Shown: positions 35,373 to 46,463, counted from the stretch's first letter. The stretch: DNA of 64,000 bases from Thermogutta terrifontis (GCF_002277955.1 NZ_CP018477.1:1178001-1242000); one strand, 5' to 3'. A program made the numbers and translations. The notes: a model not told the origin generated them from the letters alone.

Positions 35373-37415
35373 TCAGTCTGCAAGAATGAGTGTTTGGTAA
35401 GGGGCCAGCTCCAGGTTGAGCGCGTTGTTCTGCGGTGTCACCGTCTGTTTGTCGCCTGTGGCGGGATCGAGTTGCGTCCAGGCATGCCCGGCGACTCCCC
35501 GGAGGCTGCCGTGATAGGTCTCTTGGCCGACATTCACCAGCACCAGGATCGTGTGATCGTCGCGTGAAAAGCGGCCTAAAACGATGCGGTCGTTGGGCGG
35601 TTGGATCGACAAATCGGGCTGAATCCAGGCCACGGCATTATTGACGTTGAGGGTCTTTTCCGGACTGTCGTAGATCACGCGCCCTTTTTGATTGGCGAAT
35701 TGCTCGACGACTTTCCGCGCTTCCGGGGGTAGCTCAACTCCCATTGGAAATACAAGTGTAGCGATTTCCGCGTTCCCTGCGCGAAGCGTGCCGTTGGGGG
35801 TGACCGCTGCCTGGGCGAGATGTTCGTGGTCGATCAGGATGAACGGGATCTGCCTGCGCTGGAGTGTCTGGCCGATCCGCACGAAGGAGGAAATGATCTG
35901 CTGGGCCCGCGGCGGGGCGGGCGATTGATGAAGCGGCCCGGCAACCGGACGATACTCGGCCCACAAATCGTAAATGGGATAATACAGGGCCACCTGCGGT
36001 CGGGGCATGGCAGGTTTGAGGAGCGTATTCAAACGTCCAACAAATTGCCCGTACTGCCAGTTTTCGTCGGGCGTTCTGTCTTCCGGGCTGTAATACAGTG
36101 TGAATTCCGTGACCCCCCAGGCGGCCTGCCAACCGGCGGTGGCCTGCATCTGCTGAAGGTTTACAGGCCCGGCGCCGGACATCTTCTGGGCAAAGTCGCT
36201 CACTTCTGTCATGACCCGGCGATGACCTTCCAAAAGAGCACCGGACAAAGGCATCGCTGCCGTCATCCAGCCCATGTGAATGACCGACTCCGGATTCGAA
36301 GTGAGCATGTCCAGGCCGGGAATATCCATCCGTGAAATAGCCTTCAACCCATTTCCGTACAGGGGAACATGATGGTAGATGGATTCTTCATGGAGATTGT
36401 GACCGGAAGAGGCCACCCCGTGCGCCTGGCACCATCGCTGAATCTGTCCGAAGTACCGATCGGCTACCAGATCAGCCACAGTGCTCCAGAATTGGCGTCG
36501 GATGCGGTGGTCTTCTGACGAATCGCCCTCGAAAAGGCTCTTCCACTGCGACTGGATGTCCTCGCCCCAGCGGCGCCGGTAAACCTCGGCGAAATCGTGG
36601 CACCACGGTAGGGTGGGAAGCGGTTTGACGTTCGGATCAACCGGGTCTTCGACGGGGACTTTGCTGCGGGCGGGTTCAGGGATCGGCCCTAAATCCACCG
36701 CCATCAGGGATGGTTCATCGGTGAAGAAAGCGACAATGGTTTTTCCAAAGTATTGGCCCACCCTCTGGTGGTAGGCTTCATGGGTTACCTCGATGAAGCG
36801 TGCGGTCGCACGTTCGTCCATGAGATTGATATATCGCCGCAGCGCATGATAGTTGTTTGAAGCATGTGTGTGCTCGTAAGCCCGACGGAAGAAGTATTCA
36901 GGATTCCCCTGCGGATCACGCGCCAGAACGAGGGCTTCCAATTCAGGATGCCCATGTAGAACAAGCCCGCCGGCGGTGCCGCTGGGATAACCTTTCTCGT
37001 CGTAAATCCACACGGGCATACCCAGTTGCGCACACATCTGGACGCCGACCACAAAGGATTTCCAGTGCTCTTCCGATTCCAGGTAGCGATCAAACATCAC
37101 ATTGCACACGATGCCACCACGGCCGCGTCGCAGATAATAGGCCAGGCCTTCGTCCGATTGGGGCTGGGCTGCAGGCTGCTGGAGGATCTGTGCCACGGCG
37201 TCGGCCACAAGCATTCGGGGCGAAAGTCCGTGAACAATCTGCAGAGGTCTGTCGGCGAGAGTTGGCGTTTGCCAGTGGACAAGCCATTCGGATGGCACTT
37301 CACCATGGATCCGCGCTGCTGTCGCGGCAAAAGCCAGAAGGACTGCGACACAGGTGAGAAGCAAAACTCGTAAGGCTTGCATCCTTCCCCAAGCGCGATG
37401 TAAGCGTTGGCACAT
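35373..37415 (-). CDS. Exported GH106-like glycoside hydrolase
   Basis: Exported protein of 680 aa. ATG at 37415 with AAAGGG about nine bases upstream; signal peptide to about residue 38. The motif W-I-Y-D-E-K-G-Y-P-S-G-T-A-G-G near 136-150 matches the start of GH106 (alpha-L-rhamnosidase) and related barrel proteins. F-F-T-D-E-P-S and M-T-E-V-S-D-F could carry acidic catalytic residues. It is shorter than full GH106 enzymes (about 1000 aa) because C-terminal beta domains are reduced. Likely a rhamnose- or related-polysaccharide hydrolase; substrate is inferred only. It lies downstream of groEL but behind a terminator. Confidence 0.7.
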   Translation of the reverse strand: MCQRLHRAWGRMQALRVLLLTCVAVLLAFAATAARIHGEVPSEWLVHWQTPTLADRPLQIVHGLSPRMLVADAVAQILQQPAAQPQSDEGLAYYLRRGRGGIVCNVMFDRYLESEEHWKSFVVGVQMCAQLGMPVWIYDEKGYPSGTAGGLVLHGHPELEALVLARDPQGNPEYFFRRAYEHTHASNNYHALRRYINLMDERATARFIEVTHEAYHQRVGQYFGKTIVAFFTDEPSLMAVDLGPIPEPARSKVPVEDPVDPNVKPLPTLPWCHDFAEVYRRRWGEDIQSQWKSLFEGDSSEDHRIRRQFWSTVADLVADRYFGQIQRWCQAHGVASSGHNLHEESIYHHVPLYGNGLKAISRMDIPGLDMLTSNPESVIHMGWMTAAMPLSGALLEGHRRVMTEVSDFAQKMSGAGPVNLQQMQATAGWQAAWGVTEFTLYYSPEDRTPDENWQYGQFVGRLNTLLKPAMPRPQVALYYPIYDLWAEYRPVAGPLHQSPAPPRAQQIISSFVRIGQTLQRRQIPFILIDHEHLAQAAVTPNGTLRAGNAEIATLVFPMGVELPPEARKVVEQFANQKGRVIYDSPEKTLNVNNAVAWIQPDLSIQPPNDRIVLGRFSRDDHTILVLVNVGQETYHGSLRGVAGHAWTQLDPATGDKQTVTPQNNALNLELAPYQTLILAD

Positions 37416-37555
37416 GAGAACAACCCTTTGCTCATCAAGATTGTGTTTGATTGCTGAAGGTCCCCGTGAAGAAGCCCTGAACTGTTGGGAGGTTTTTCCG
37501 CTCCGCCCAAAGCTGTGCAGCGCGGTTGCCCTCCAAGGATACGGTGTTCGGGCGC

Positions 37556-37591
37556 AAAAATCGAGCGCCCCCAGCGGGGATGGGGGCGCTC
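37556..37591 (-). terminator. Rho-independent terminator after groEL
   Basis: On the minus strand a ten-pair stem GAGCGCCCCC/GGGGGCGCTC (37563-37591) is followed by GATTTTTG. It separates groESL from the glycosidase gene. Confidence 0.85.
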
Positions 37592-37696
37592 ATGAAAGGG
37601 GAGGGGAAGGGGGCGACTTCTCCAAATCAGGCACCCTGGGCTACATGCCAGGGCCTCCATCGTTTACAACTCGGCCTTCCGGCCGGAACTATTCCA

Positions 37697-39328
<1,632 letters not shown>

Positions 39329-39367
39329 CTACGTGTTTCTTCAATTCCCTGCGGCGAGAATGTGGTG

Positions 39368-39691
39368 TCACTCGATAACCGCCAAAATGTCCTCTTCCCG
39401 CAACAGCACGTATTCCTGTTCTCCCATCCGAAATTCATCACCGGCATAGGAGCTGAACAGGACACGATCACCAACCTTCACCTGAAGGGGTGCCCGTGTC
39501 CCATCATCCAGCAAACGTCCTGGTCCCACGCTCACGACAACTCCCCGTGAGGGCTTCTTTTTGGCGGTGTCCGGCAACAGGATGCCACCGGGTGTCTTTT
39601 CCTCGGACTCCTCGCGCTCGACCACGACCCGATCTGCCAGTGGCTGCAACTGGAGCTTGCTGTCTCCCTGTTCGGTTTTCTTCTTGGCCAT
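39368..39691 (-). CDS. groS: Co-chaperonin GroES
   Basis: Lid of the GroEL chamber, 107 aa. ATG at 39691 with GAGGAGGG about eleven bases upstream. Core motifs L-Q-P-L-A-D-R-V-V-V, G-G-I-L-L-P-D-T, V-G-P-G-R and V-G-D-R-V-L-F-S-S-Y-A-G-D-E-F are present. An N-terminal extension of about 13 residues (A-K-K-K-T-E-Q-G-D) is longer than usual. Operon groS-groL, with only 60 bp between them. Confidence 0.96.
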   Translation of the reverse strand: MAKKKTEQGDSKLQLQPLADRVVVEREESEEKTPGGILLPDTAKKKPSRGVVVSVGPGRLLDDGTRAPLQVKVGDRVLFSSYAGDEFRMGEQEYVLLREEDILAVIE

Positions 39692-40200
39692 TTGTTCAAT
39701 ACCCTCCTCGAGTGAGTTGCAAAATCCACACGAAACGATCAACGGCACACCAAGACGCAGCTCAAAAGCGACCTGCCGCAGACGCCCGACCAGGTCACCG
39801 GAGAGCAAACAATAAATTGGGCTGGCATGCCAGAATGCAATTAGCGCGCCAAATTCCGGCTGACATCAGAAAGTAGTGGCGGCAACGTCACTTACAAATC
39901 GTTGGCGAATCCTCCTCGGACACGCGGCGGCCAGCACGTGTGCCAAAAGGTGATGTCCCACAAACCGGATCGCTGCCAATTTGGCAGAGTTATTTCCCGG
40001 ATTTACCACCGGCAAACGATCCCTCTTATGTGGGGGGTCGCTCATGTTCACCGTTTGCCGCTGGCGCTGGGCTGGTCACAATAAAGACAAATCGCTGACC
40101 TGTGGACTCTCTGCCTGTGTCGATTGACGTCTCCACGGATCGCGGGTGGCCGCACGGATGACGTTCCTGCATTGAGCTCGAGGAATGAGGGATCTTTCCG
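39692..40200. other. Divergent control region of groESL
   Basis: No gene. CTGGCATGCCAG (39822-39833), a perfect 12-bp palindrome, lies upstream of groS. On the minus strand it is preceded by TTGCAT and followed by A/T-rich sequence, so it could be an operator inside the promoter. No CIRCE element is present. Confidence 0.45.
39822..39833. promoter_or_regulatory. Palindromic operator candidate upstream of groESL
   Basis: Perfect CTGGCATGCCAG palindrome placed between a possible -35 (TTGCAT) and an A/T-rich -10 zone read toward groS. It may bind a heat-shock repressor other than HrcA. Confidence 0.3.
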
Positions 40201-41538
40201 ATGTTGCCCTGTTCGCGTTTTTGGTCGTGCTGGCAACTCCTGGATGTTTCGCTGCGTGGGCGTGGAATGCGCCTTTGGGCGGTCTTCTTTGCCGTGTCAT
40301 TCGTCGTTCTTTGCAACGAAATCCGTTATGGCCCCCTGGCCGCGGAGCAGGATCTCCGCGAGCAAATTGCCCGGCTCGTGGCAGCTCTGGATGCCCCTCA
40401 GCGCTCAGTCCGGGACTCGGCAGAAAAAGAGTTGGAGGCACTGGGGTGGCGGATTCTTCCGGAGTTGTCGGAGGTGGTTCCGAGCTCGCCGGAAGTTGCG
40501 CAGCGATTGGCACGGATTCGAGAGCGGCTCATTGCCCAGCGGGTTCATCAGGAAGCCATGGAATCCCGTGTCACGTTACAGGTTGAACAGACATCGCTGG
40601 AAGCAATCCTGAGTGCCATTCAGTCACAAACAGGCAACACCGTGACAGCGCGGGGCGAACTGGCGCGAGAGCGAATCTCGGTAAGTTATCACGACGCACC
40701 ATTTTGGAAAGTCATTGACGGCCTTGCCGAGCAAACCCGCGCGGAAGTGACACTGGAAAGCGACGGAGGCGTGGAACTCCTCAGAAATGAGAATTCGGGT
40801 AAGTTTTTCACCCAGCGGCAGGTGACTTACGCGGGGCCCGTTCGTATAACCGTGGAAAAGGCGTCCAATGAGCAGCAGAACCAGACGCTGGCACCGCGCT
40901 CCGCGGAACGGATGGTGCTGAACGTCACTTTGGCGTGGGAGCCGCGACTGCGGCCTGCCGTGCTGTGGTGGGGCCCGGTAGAGCTTGTGACCGCGAGTGA
41001 AGTCCACCACGTGTTGCTGCCGTCCCGGCGAGAGATTCCCATCATGGGACCGCGCTGCGGGGTTGAAACGGCGGTGGTTGTGGACGGTGAGTTGGGCAAA
41101 GGACAGGGGGCGACGATCCGAGGGGCTTTCGAGCTGGTTCTTCCGGTTTGTTCGGAAACGTTCCGTTTTGCGAGGCCCGGTGAAAAATCGATTCCGGCGA
41201 GGAAGCGGGTCGGGGATGTGACCGTCACACTCACCTCGTGGAGTGAAAAACCTGGGATGGTAGCGGTGGGATTACGAGCTCAATATGGAGAGCCTCACGA
41301 TGCCTTTGCTTCCCACCGGGGATGGTTCTACCGATGGCAGGCCGAAATCGAGGGCAACGGCTACCGGAAGACGTTCGATCGACTGGAAGCCTTGTGGCTG
41401 GGTGATGACGGTGTTGAGTTGGTGTATCGGTTCTCGGGCCTGCCAGGGCCCGCCACCGCCGTTCGGTGGACAGTGCCCCTGGCCATAGTGAAAATTCCCG
41501 CGGAATTTGATATTGCGCTGGAAAAACTTATCCAATGA
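40201..41538 (+). CDS. Exported protein of unknown function
   Basis: Hypothetical exported protein of up to 445 aa. GAGGGA lies nine bases before the ATG at 40201; ATG at 40267 gives a more standard signal peptide (M-R-L-W-A-V-F-F-A-V), so both starts are possible. After the signal there is a helical region (about 50-120; L-V-A-A-L-D-A-P-Q-R-S-V-R) like the HEAT-type start seen in other planctomycete proteins. A beta-rich domain follows with V-T-L-Q-V-E-Q-T-S-L-E-A-I-L, resembling the secretin/TonB N-terminal (STN) pattern. No enzyme motif found. Confidence 0.65.
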   Translation: MLPCSRFWSCWQLLDVSLRGRGMRLWAVFFAVSFVVLCNEIRYGPLAAEQDLREQIARLVAALDAPQRSVRDSAEKELEALGWRILPELSEVVPSSPEVAQRLARIRERLIAQRVHQEAMESRVTLQVEQTSLEAILSAIQSQTGNTVTARGELARERISVSYHDAPFWKVIDGLAEQTRAEVTLESDGGVELLRNENSGKFFTQRQVTYAGPVRITVEKASNEQQNQTLAPRSAERMVLNVTLAWEPRLRPAVLWWGPVELVTASEVHHVLLPSRREIPIMGPRCGVETAVVVDGELGKGQGATIRGAFELVLPVCSETFRFARPGEKSIPARKRVGDVTVTLTSWSEKPGMVAVGLRAQYGEPHDAFASHRGWFYRWQAEIEGNGYRKTFDRLEALWLGDDGVELVYRFSGLPGPATAVRWTVPLAIVKIPAEFDIALEKLIQ

Positions 41539-41611
41539 AATTGCAGAGCGTGCCGGTGGAAACGGTAGCGGATGACATACTTCAGATATAACGAACACCG
41601 AAGGAACGTCT

Positions 41612-42424
41612 ATGCCGAAAAAGTATCACGCTGACGAGAGCGGGAATGGTCCGGGCTCGGAAAGGCACCGGGCGGAGGATGGGCAGGCGGAGAATCGTTG
41701 TGAGAAAAGATTCCGTGGAAAAAAGCGGGGCAGTCAACGCACTCGCAATTTGAAATTACCTGGCCAGAGAATCAGTGTCCGCGAAATCTCGCCAGGGATC
41801 TTCGAATTGGTTTATCCTCCGCGAATTCGTCAGTTCAAAGAGGATATTGAGGAAGTCTACGACATCATCGCCCATGAGGAATGGGATCTGGCGGTTGACG
41901 AGCTCTTATGGCTCCTTCAGCAATGTCGAGATCTGCTGGAAGCCCATCAGCTTCTGGGCCGAATTGCCCTTTATCGCAATAAGCTCGAGCTTGCGCGTGG
42001 CCATTTGGGATACGCCTTTGAATTGGGATTGAAAGCGTTGGGAAAGAATTTTAAGGGGCGTTTGCCGCTCAATCGACCGACCAACCAACCGTTTCTTCAG
42101 GCGGGACGCGATCTGGTGGAATGCCTTGCTCGACTGGGAGAACGGGCCCTTGCTCAATCGGTGGCGGAGCAACTCCTCACATGGACGCCGGAGGATCCTC
42201 TGGGAGTGCGGAAGATCCTGGAGCGGTTGCAAGGTGAAGCGATTGAAGAAAAACAAATTGAAGAAAAGGAAATTGCTGACCGGGAATTGAACCAGGCGGC
42301 GGAATCTGACCTTGCGCGTGATGAGGAGTCCAGTGGATCGTCGTCGAATGCTTTATTACCCGGGTCTGCGCAGGAGAGTGAGAATCCGCCGGGAAATTGT
42401 GGCGGAAAGGATGGGAAGGCATGA
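41612..42424 (+). CDS. TPR-like protein, first gene of amidohydrolase operon
   Basis: Cytoplasmic protein of 270 aa. The N-terminal 45 residues are basic and disordered (K-K-Y-H-A-D, R-G-K-K-R-G). The middle (75-205) is helical and TPR-like: W-D-L-A-V-D-E-L-L-W-L-L, A-H-Q-L-L-G-R-I-A-L-Y, then L-P-L-N-R-P-T-N-Q-P-F-L-Q-A-G-R-D-L-V. The C-terminus is acidic and low in complexity. Its TGA overlaps the next ATG (ATGA at 42421), so translation is coupled to the amidohydrolase gene. It is probably an adaptor for that protein. Confidence 0.7.
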   Translation: MPKKYHADESGNGPGSERHRAEDGQAENRCEKRFRGKKRGSQRTRNLKLPGQRISVREISPGIFELVYPPRIRQFKEDIEEVYDIIAHEEWDLAVDELLWLLQQCRDLLEAHQLLGRIALYRNKLELARGHLGYAFELGLKALGKNFKGRLPLNRPTNQPFLQAGRDLVECLARLGERALAQSVAEQLLTWTPEDPLGVRKILERLQGEAIEEKQIEEKEIADRELNQAAESDLARDEESSGSSSNALLPGSAQESENPPGNCGGKDGKA

Positions 42425-43227
42425 GTCGGGAAGAATCGGCGTTTGAGATCTGGGATGTGCATGTGCACCTTGCCGGTATAGCAGGCCAGACACCGGCGGA
42501 TCGTCTGGAGAAATTACTGGAGTATGCAGACCGCCTGGGAATCCGCCGCGTGTGCGTTTTTATGGGGACGACTTTTCAGTATGACCCCAGCCCAGAAGAG
42601 ATGGCCCAGGCCAACCGGGAAGTGCGGCAAGCCATTGAGCGGTTTCCCGATCGTGCGTTCGGCTTTGTCTATTTGAATCCCAATCATCTTTCGGCCAGCC
42701 TGGACGAATTGAATCGCCACGTCGCCGACGGACCGATGGTGGGCGTGAAGCTTTGGGTGGCGAAGCGATGCGCCGACCCGGCTCTGGATCCTCTGGTGGA
42801 GCGCGCCACGGAGCTGAAAGCGGTAGTCCTTCAGCACACCTGGCTGAAAACGACGGGCAATCTTCCCGGGGAATCGACACCACAGGATCTCGCCGTTCTG
42901 GCCGGACGGCATCCTGAGACGACATTTATCGCAGCCCATAGCGGTGGCAATTGGGAGTACGGTCTTCGGGCAGTTCGCCCGTATGGGAATATCCTGGTGG
43001 ATCTGTGTGGGTTTGATCCCACAGCGGGTGTAACGGAGATGGCGGTGCGGACGCTCGGCGCCGAACGCGTCCTTTTCGGCAGCGACGCACCCGGCAGAAG
43101 TTTCGCCACTCAACTGGGCAAAGTGCTGGGGGCCGATATTCCCGCGGACGCCAAACGTCTGATCCTCGGCGAGAATCTGCGGCGTATTCTTCGACCGATC
43201 TTGCAGCAGAAGGGTATCCGCCTATGA
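42421..43227 (+). CDS. Amidohydrolase-2 family metal-dependent hydrolase
   Basis: Hydrolase or decarboxylase of 268 aa with a TIM-barrel. D-V-H-V-H at residues 12-16 supplies the first metal ligands, H in Q-H-T-W-L-K and A-A-H-S-G-G-N-W-E supply further ones, and F-G-S-D-A-P-G gives the catalytic Asp. Length matches Amidohydro_2 (PF04909). The ATG at 42421 overlaps the upstream stop; GGGAAGG precedes it. The substrate is unknown. The next gene encodes a related protein that has lost these residues, overlapping by four bases. Confidence 0.87.
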   Translation: MSREESAFEIWDVHVHLAGIAGQTPADRLEKLLEYADRLGIRRVCVFMGTTFQYDPSPEEMAQANREVRQAIERFPDRAFGFVYLNPNHLSASLDELNRHVADGPMVGVKLWVAKRCADPALDPLVERATELKAVVLQHTWLKTTGNLPGESTPQDLAVLAGRHPETTFIAAHSGGNWEYGLRAVRPYGNILVDLCGFDPTAGVTEMAVRTLGAERVLFGSDAPGRSFATQLGKVLGADIPADAKRLILGENLRRILRPILQQKGIRL

Positions 43228-44156
43228 CTGGCAGTGAGAACACATGGACACTGGATCGCCGGGCGTTTCTCATTTCAACCGGAATCATGGGTTTAGCCCA
43301 AGGTGGAATTGCTCTTGCGAATATGTGCCAGGAGCAGGAAACCTGTGTCGGAGGCCTTGAAGCAGGTGGTATTCAGTCCATCGTGGACACCAATGTTTAT
43401 TTATTCAGATGGCCCTTTCGCCGGGTCTCCGACGACTCGACAGAAAAACTCGTGGCCAGGCTGAGGCGTTATGGAGTCGTCGAGGCCTGGGCGGGAAGTT
43501 TGGAGGGGGTGTTTCACGCGGATATGAGAGGTGTCAATCAGCGGCTGGTGGAGGAGTGTGCCCGCTGGTCTGACCTGTTGCGTCCCTGTGGTACGATCCA
43601 TCCCGGGTTGCCCGATTGGGAGGAGGATTTTCGTCACTGCGTGGACGACTGCGGAATGAAGGTTCTGCGTTTGTTTCCCAATTATCACGGATATTCGCTG
43701 GACAGCCCGGAAGTGGAAGCCTTGCTGCTTATGGCGGCCAAGCGGGGAGTGCTCATCCAAATTGTGGTGGAGATGGAAGATTCGCGGACGCAGCCGTACT
43801 TGTTCCGCGTGCCACCGGTGGATCTGGCTCCTTTGGAACGACTTCTCAAGAGAATCCCAGATGTCACCATCATGCTGCTCAACGCTCACCGGACGTGCTC
43901 GCCGACACAACTGAGGCGATGGATGGAAAGCGGACGCGTGTTTGTGGACCTGAACATGCTGGAAGGTGTAGGTGGGATCGAACGGCTTGTGGAGACTGTT
44001 CCTGTCGAGCGGGTGTGTTTCGGGTCATTCATACCGTTGTTCTATTTCGCGGCAGCATGGCTGAAAATGAGGGAGTCGCGGCTGGCACCTGAGGTCCAAC
44101 AGGCCATCGCCACTGATAACGCACGGCATTTGTTGGAAGGCGTGCTTACTGGCTGA
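43224..44156 (+). CDS. Degenerate amidohydrolase-like protein with Tat-type signal
   Basis: Protein of 310 aa related to the preceding amidohydrolase. It starts with L-D-R-R-A-F-L-I-S-T-G-I-M-G, a Tat-like signal. The first metal motif is V-D-T-N-V-Y-L instead of D-x-H-x-H, and the catalytic G-S-D is G-S-F (V-C-F-G-S-F-I-P). One His remains in L-N-A-H-R-T. It is therefore unlikely to use the standard metal chemistry. Translational coupling (ATGA overlap) suggests it works with the active paralogue, perhaps as a binding or scaffold subunit, though export would separate them. Alternatively it has a different catalytic mode. Confidence 0.72.
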   Translation: MTGSENTWTLDRRAFLISTGIMGLAQGGIALANMCQEQETCVGGLEAGGIQSIVDTNVYLFRWPFRRVSDDSTEKLVARLRRYGVVEAWAGSLEGVFHADMRGVNQRLVEECARWSDLLRPCGTIHPGLPDWEEDFRHCVDDCGMKVLRLFPNYHGYSLDSPEVEALLLMAAKRGVLIQIVVEMEDSRTQPYLFRVPPVDLAPLERLLKRIPDVTIMLLNAHRTCSPTQLRRWMESGRVFVDLNMLEGVGGIERLVETVPVERVCFGSFIPLFYFAAAWLKMRESRLAPEVQQAIATDNARHLLEGVLTG

Positions 44157-44948
44157 TCCTGGCTCGGGGAATCTCCCCTGCAGCCGGCTTTGGGGCATGG
44201 GTCTGGTTGTTGAAACACCCCAGGATCTGCAAGACTCTTTGACCAGCCGAAGGCTCGACTGATAGGAGGGGCAATTCAGGCGTTGTCCCTAAAGAAGATT
44301 ACGCCCGTGGTATCTTTCTGGTCATTGCAAAAGTGGGGGTAGAACGGGTTTGAGGCTCCTCATGATCGTTCCTCAATTGTCATTCATTCAGTAGAGAAAA
44401 CGGCTCGGTGGAATTAATGTTTGCGCACCTGCTCGGTAATGGATCGGCGGGCTGAAAGAATGTTACGGCTTTTCGTCAGGCTTTTCGTAAGAGTCTGCGG
44501 TGAATTGTAAATTCACGGTTGTGGCACTGTTATTAGGGGGCCACGGGTCGAAGGGAATCACGTGCGGTGGACCGGCCACGAAACTCAAGCAGAACTGATA
44601 ACGAGCAAGGACAAACCGCCGATTCACCGGAAGAGCCAGCGGCCGCTCGCGCGTGAATTCCAATCAATTGCTCGCGTTGTTTCTTCACTCCAAAGTCGCA
44701 TCCCTCAGGAGGGTGGCGCGCAAGTGAGTGCACCCGATCGGGTGGATCGTTTCCGTTTATCCGTTCTCGACGTAAACTGAAATTGTGGTGGAGAAAAGGA
44801 GGCCTAAGTTGGTTGTTTTTTTAAAAGAAGACAAGACATATACCTGCGCAGGCGTTGCCCGGCGGGCGCTGGCGCCATGCTCGGCTCTCGGGAAGCAGCG
44901 GGTCGGCTTGGCGGCCGTTGAATAGAGCCTTTGGAAACGGGGGTGGAT
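44157..44948. other. Gene-poor region with palindrome and ORF remnants
   Basis: Contains 28-bp palindrome copy 7 (44264-44291). Short minus-strand frames at 44463-44733 contain coherent protein-like phrases (for example G-P-P-H-V-I-P-F-D-P-W-P-P-N-N-S), possibly a decayed gene. A run of eight T followed by AAAAGAAG at about 44815 is another local feature. No intact gene is claimed. Confidence 0.4.
44264..44291. repeat. 28-bp palindromic repeat, copy 7 (degenerate)
   Basis: Reads AGGAGGGGCAATTC then GGCGTTGTCCCTA; the right arm has several changes. It is the most decayed copy. Confidence 0.6.
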
Positions 44949-45707
44949 ATGGCAGGCACCATTGAGTTTTTGTGTCCCAACGGTCACCGCATCCGGTGTG
45001 GAGAAGATAGGGCAGGCAAGCCGGCCAAGTGTCCCAAGTGCAATGTGAAATTCCTCATCCCGACGCTGGAAGAAATTCGCGCTGCGCAGGGGGGCGAAAA
45101 CAGCGGGGCAGCCACGTACTCACGGGACCGCACGCGGATTCAATTCCTTTGCCCCAACGGGCACCGCCTGTTTGGCTCGGCGGATTTGCAGGGTCGGCCG
45201 GGACAGTGTCCCGAATGCGGCGCCCGCTTCCGTATTCCAGTGGTGGAGGAACTTTCGGGGAACGAAGCGGAGGAAGCGATCCCGCTCAGTCTCGCGCCGG
45301 AGCCTTCACCGCATCTTGTGACGGGAACGGGATTGGGCGATTCCGCAGTTGTTCCCGACAGCGGTATTCATCTCGAGTTGTTTCCCAGTCGGTCGCCCGG
45401 GGACAGTCGATTGGAAATGCGGGGTGACTCTTCCCGTGGCGATCAACTTGCCGGGCAGAGTTTTGGCGAGCTATTTCAGAAGGTGTGGGCCAGTCGACCC
45501 ATTGCCAGCACCGTGCAAATCAGGCTGGAAGATGGGCAGATCATGACGGTGCTGAAATTCCGGCCGTTCGGTCGCAATGGCGAGTATGCAGCCTTCATCG
45601 TGGAGGATTCAGCTCTTGGAGCAGGATTGGTTGTGATCCCCTGGCAGGCCGTGCGGATGATTCACATCAGCGGTCTGAAGGAGTTCCCCTCCCAAATCTT
45701 CGGCTGA
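44949..45707 (+). CDS. Double zinc-ribbon protein
   Basis: Cytoplasmic protein of 252 aa. ATG at 44949 follows a GGGGGTGG stretch; the TTG at 44931 is less likely. Two similar zinc ribbons at about 4-40 and 62-100 each read F-L-C-P-N-G-H-R ... C-P-x-C-x-x-x-F-x-I-P, with four Cys/His ligands (C-P-N-G-H plus C-P-x-C). The middle is acidic and low in complexity. A C-terminal beta-barrel-like domain (about 175-252) has I-R-L-E-D-G-Q-I-M-T-V and V-V-I-P-W-Q-A-V-R-M-I, like a small SH3/PilZ-type fold. Function unknown; it looks like a nucleic-acid or protein adaptor. Confidence 0.7.
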   Translation: MAGTIEFLCPNGHRIRCGEDRAGKPAKCPKCNVKFLIPTLEEIRAAQGGENSGAATYSRDRTRIQFLCPNGHRLFGSADLQGRPGQCPECGARFRIPVVEELSGNEAEEAIPLSLAPEPSPHLVTGTGLGDSAVVPDSGIHLELFPSRSPGDSRLEMRGDSSRGDQLAGQSFGELFQKVWASRPIASTVQIRLEDGQIMTVLKFRPFGRNGEYAAFIVEDSALGAGLVVIPWQAVRMIHISGLKEFPSQIFG

Positions 45708-46454
45708 GGCCAATCATATCGGGCAATTCCGTAATTTCTCAGAGGGAATTGGCCTGAAAAGCCGTGTTTCCTGCTTGGGACTTCCGCTATTTCCAGACGC
45801 GATGTGGGGAGCGCTGGAGAGATTGTTTTCCCTCGTCTGAAAGCGGCTTCCCATTTGGCCCGAACCTCTCCGCACATTTCCGCGCCGAACGCCGCTCAAA
45901 ACGCTCATTCCCGCTACTTGGATCAGACCAGGCGAGCGTCTTGGGTGTCAACAAAAAAGAGGTTTTCGAGCTGACCGGGCCGTGCTCCACCCATCACCGC
46001 TTCTTGCAAGCACCTGTGAGAGTGCAAAAGCGCAATGTGGTGGAGGGGCAATTCATGAATTGCCCCTACGTGCAAAGGGGAGATGAACAAAGCAGGCAGA
46101 GCCCGGTCAATCAATTGGATTGCCGAATGTCGGGACGTGGATCCGACGCACAGGTCACTCCGGGCTGGATTGCCCTGCTGTGGAAGGGCTTGTCGAGGTT
46201 CTCGCCCCATTCCAGCATCGGACGAAAAGTGGCAATGAGTGGGGTCCACAGTTGTGGAATTTGCTGGTGCGCGAGGTCAAAATAAAAGGCTGGGCCTAAA
46301 CGGTTTGCCGTTGTCGCGGGCTTGCCCGAGATATGAGGATGGGAAAGGCGACGGGTGGAGAAAAGGGAGTTTTCTGAACGTAATGAATGCGCAATTGGGA
46401 GGTCCAAAATCTTACGCGACTTGGTATGATGGGCCTGAGCATTTAATCCTTTGA
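45708..46454. other. Intergenic region before the polysaccharide gene
   Basis: No gene. It carries 28-bp palindrome copy 8 (46042-46069) and decayed sequence beyond it (46100-46160) similar to 53410-53475. A 173-codon frame at 45764-46285 runs through the repeat and is rejected. Confidence 0.55.
46042..46069. repeat. 28-bp palindromic repeat, copy 8
   Basis: Near-perfect: GGAGGGGCAATTCATG paired with GAATTGCCCCTAC. The centre is identical to copy 1. Confidence 0.88.
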
Positions 46455-46463
46455 GTGGCCAAT

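Noticed and set aside
39692-39900. CIRCE/HrcA operator before groES
   Set aside because: No TTAGCACTC-N9-GAGTGCTAA or close variant was found on either strand.
45764-46285. 173-codon frame
   Set aside because: Runs through a 28-bp palindrome and decayed repeat sequence; no ribosome binding site.
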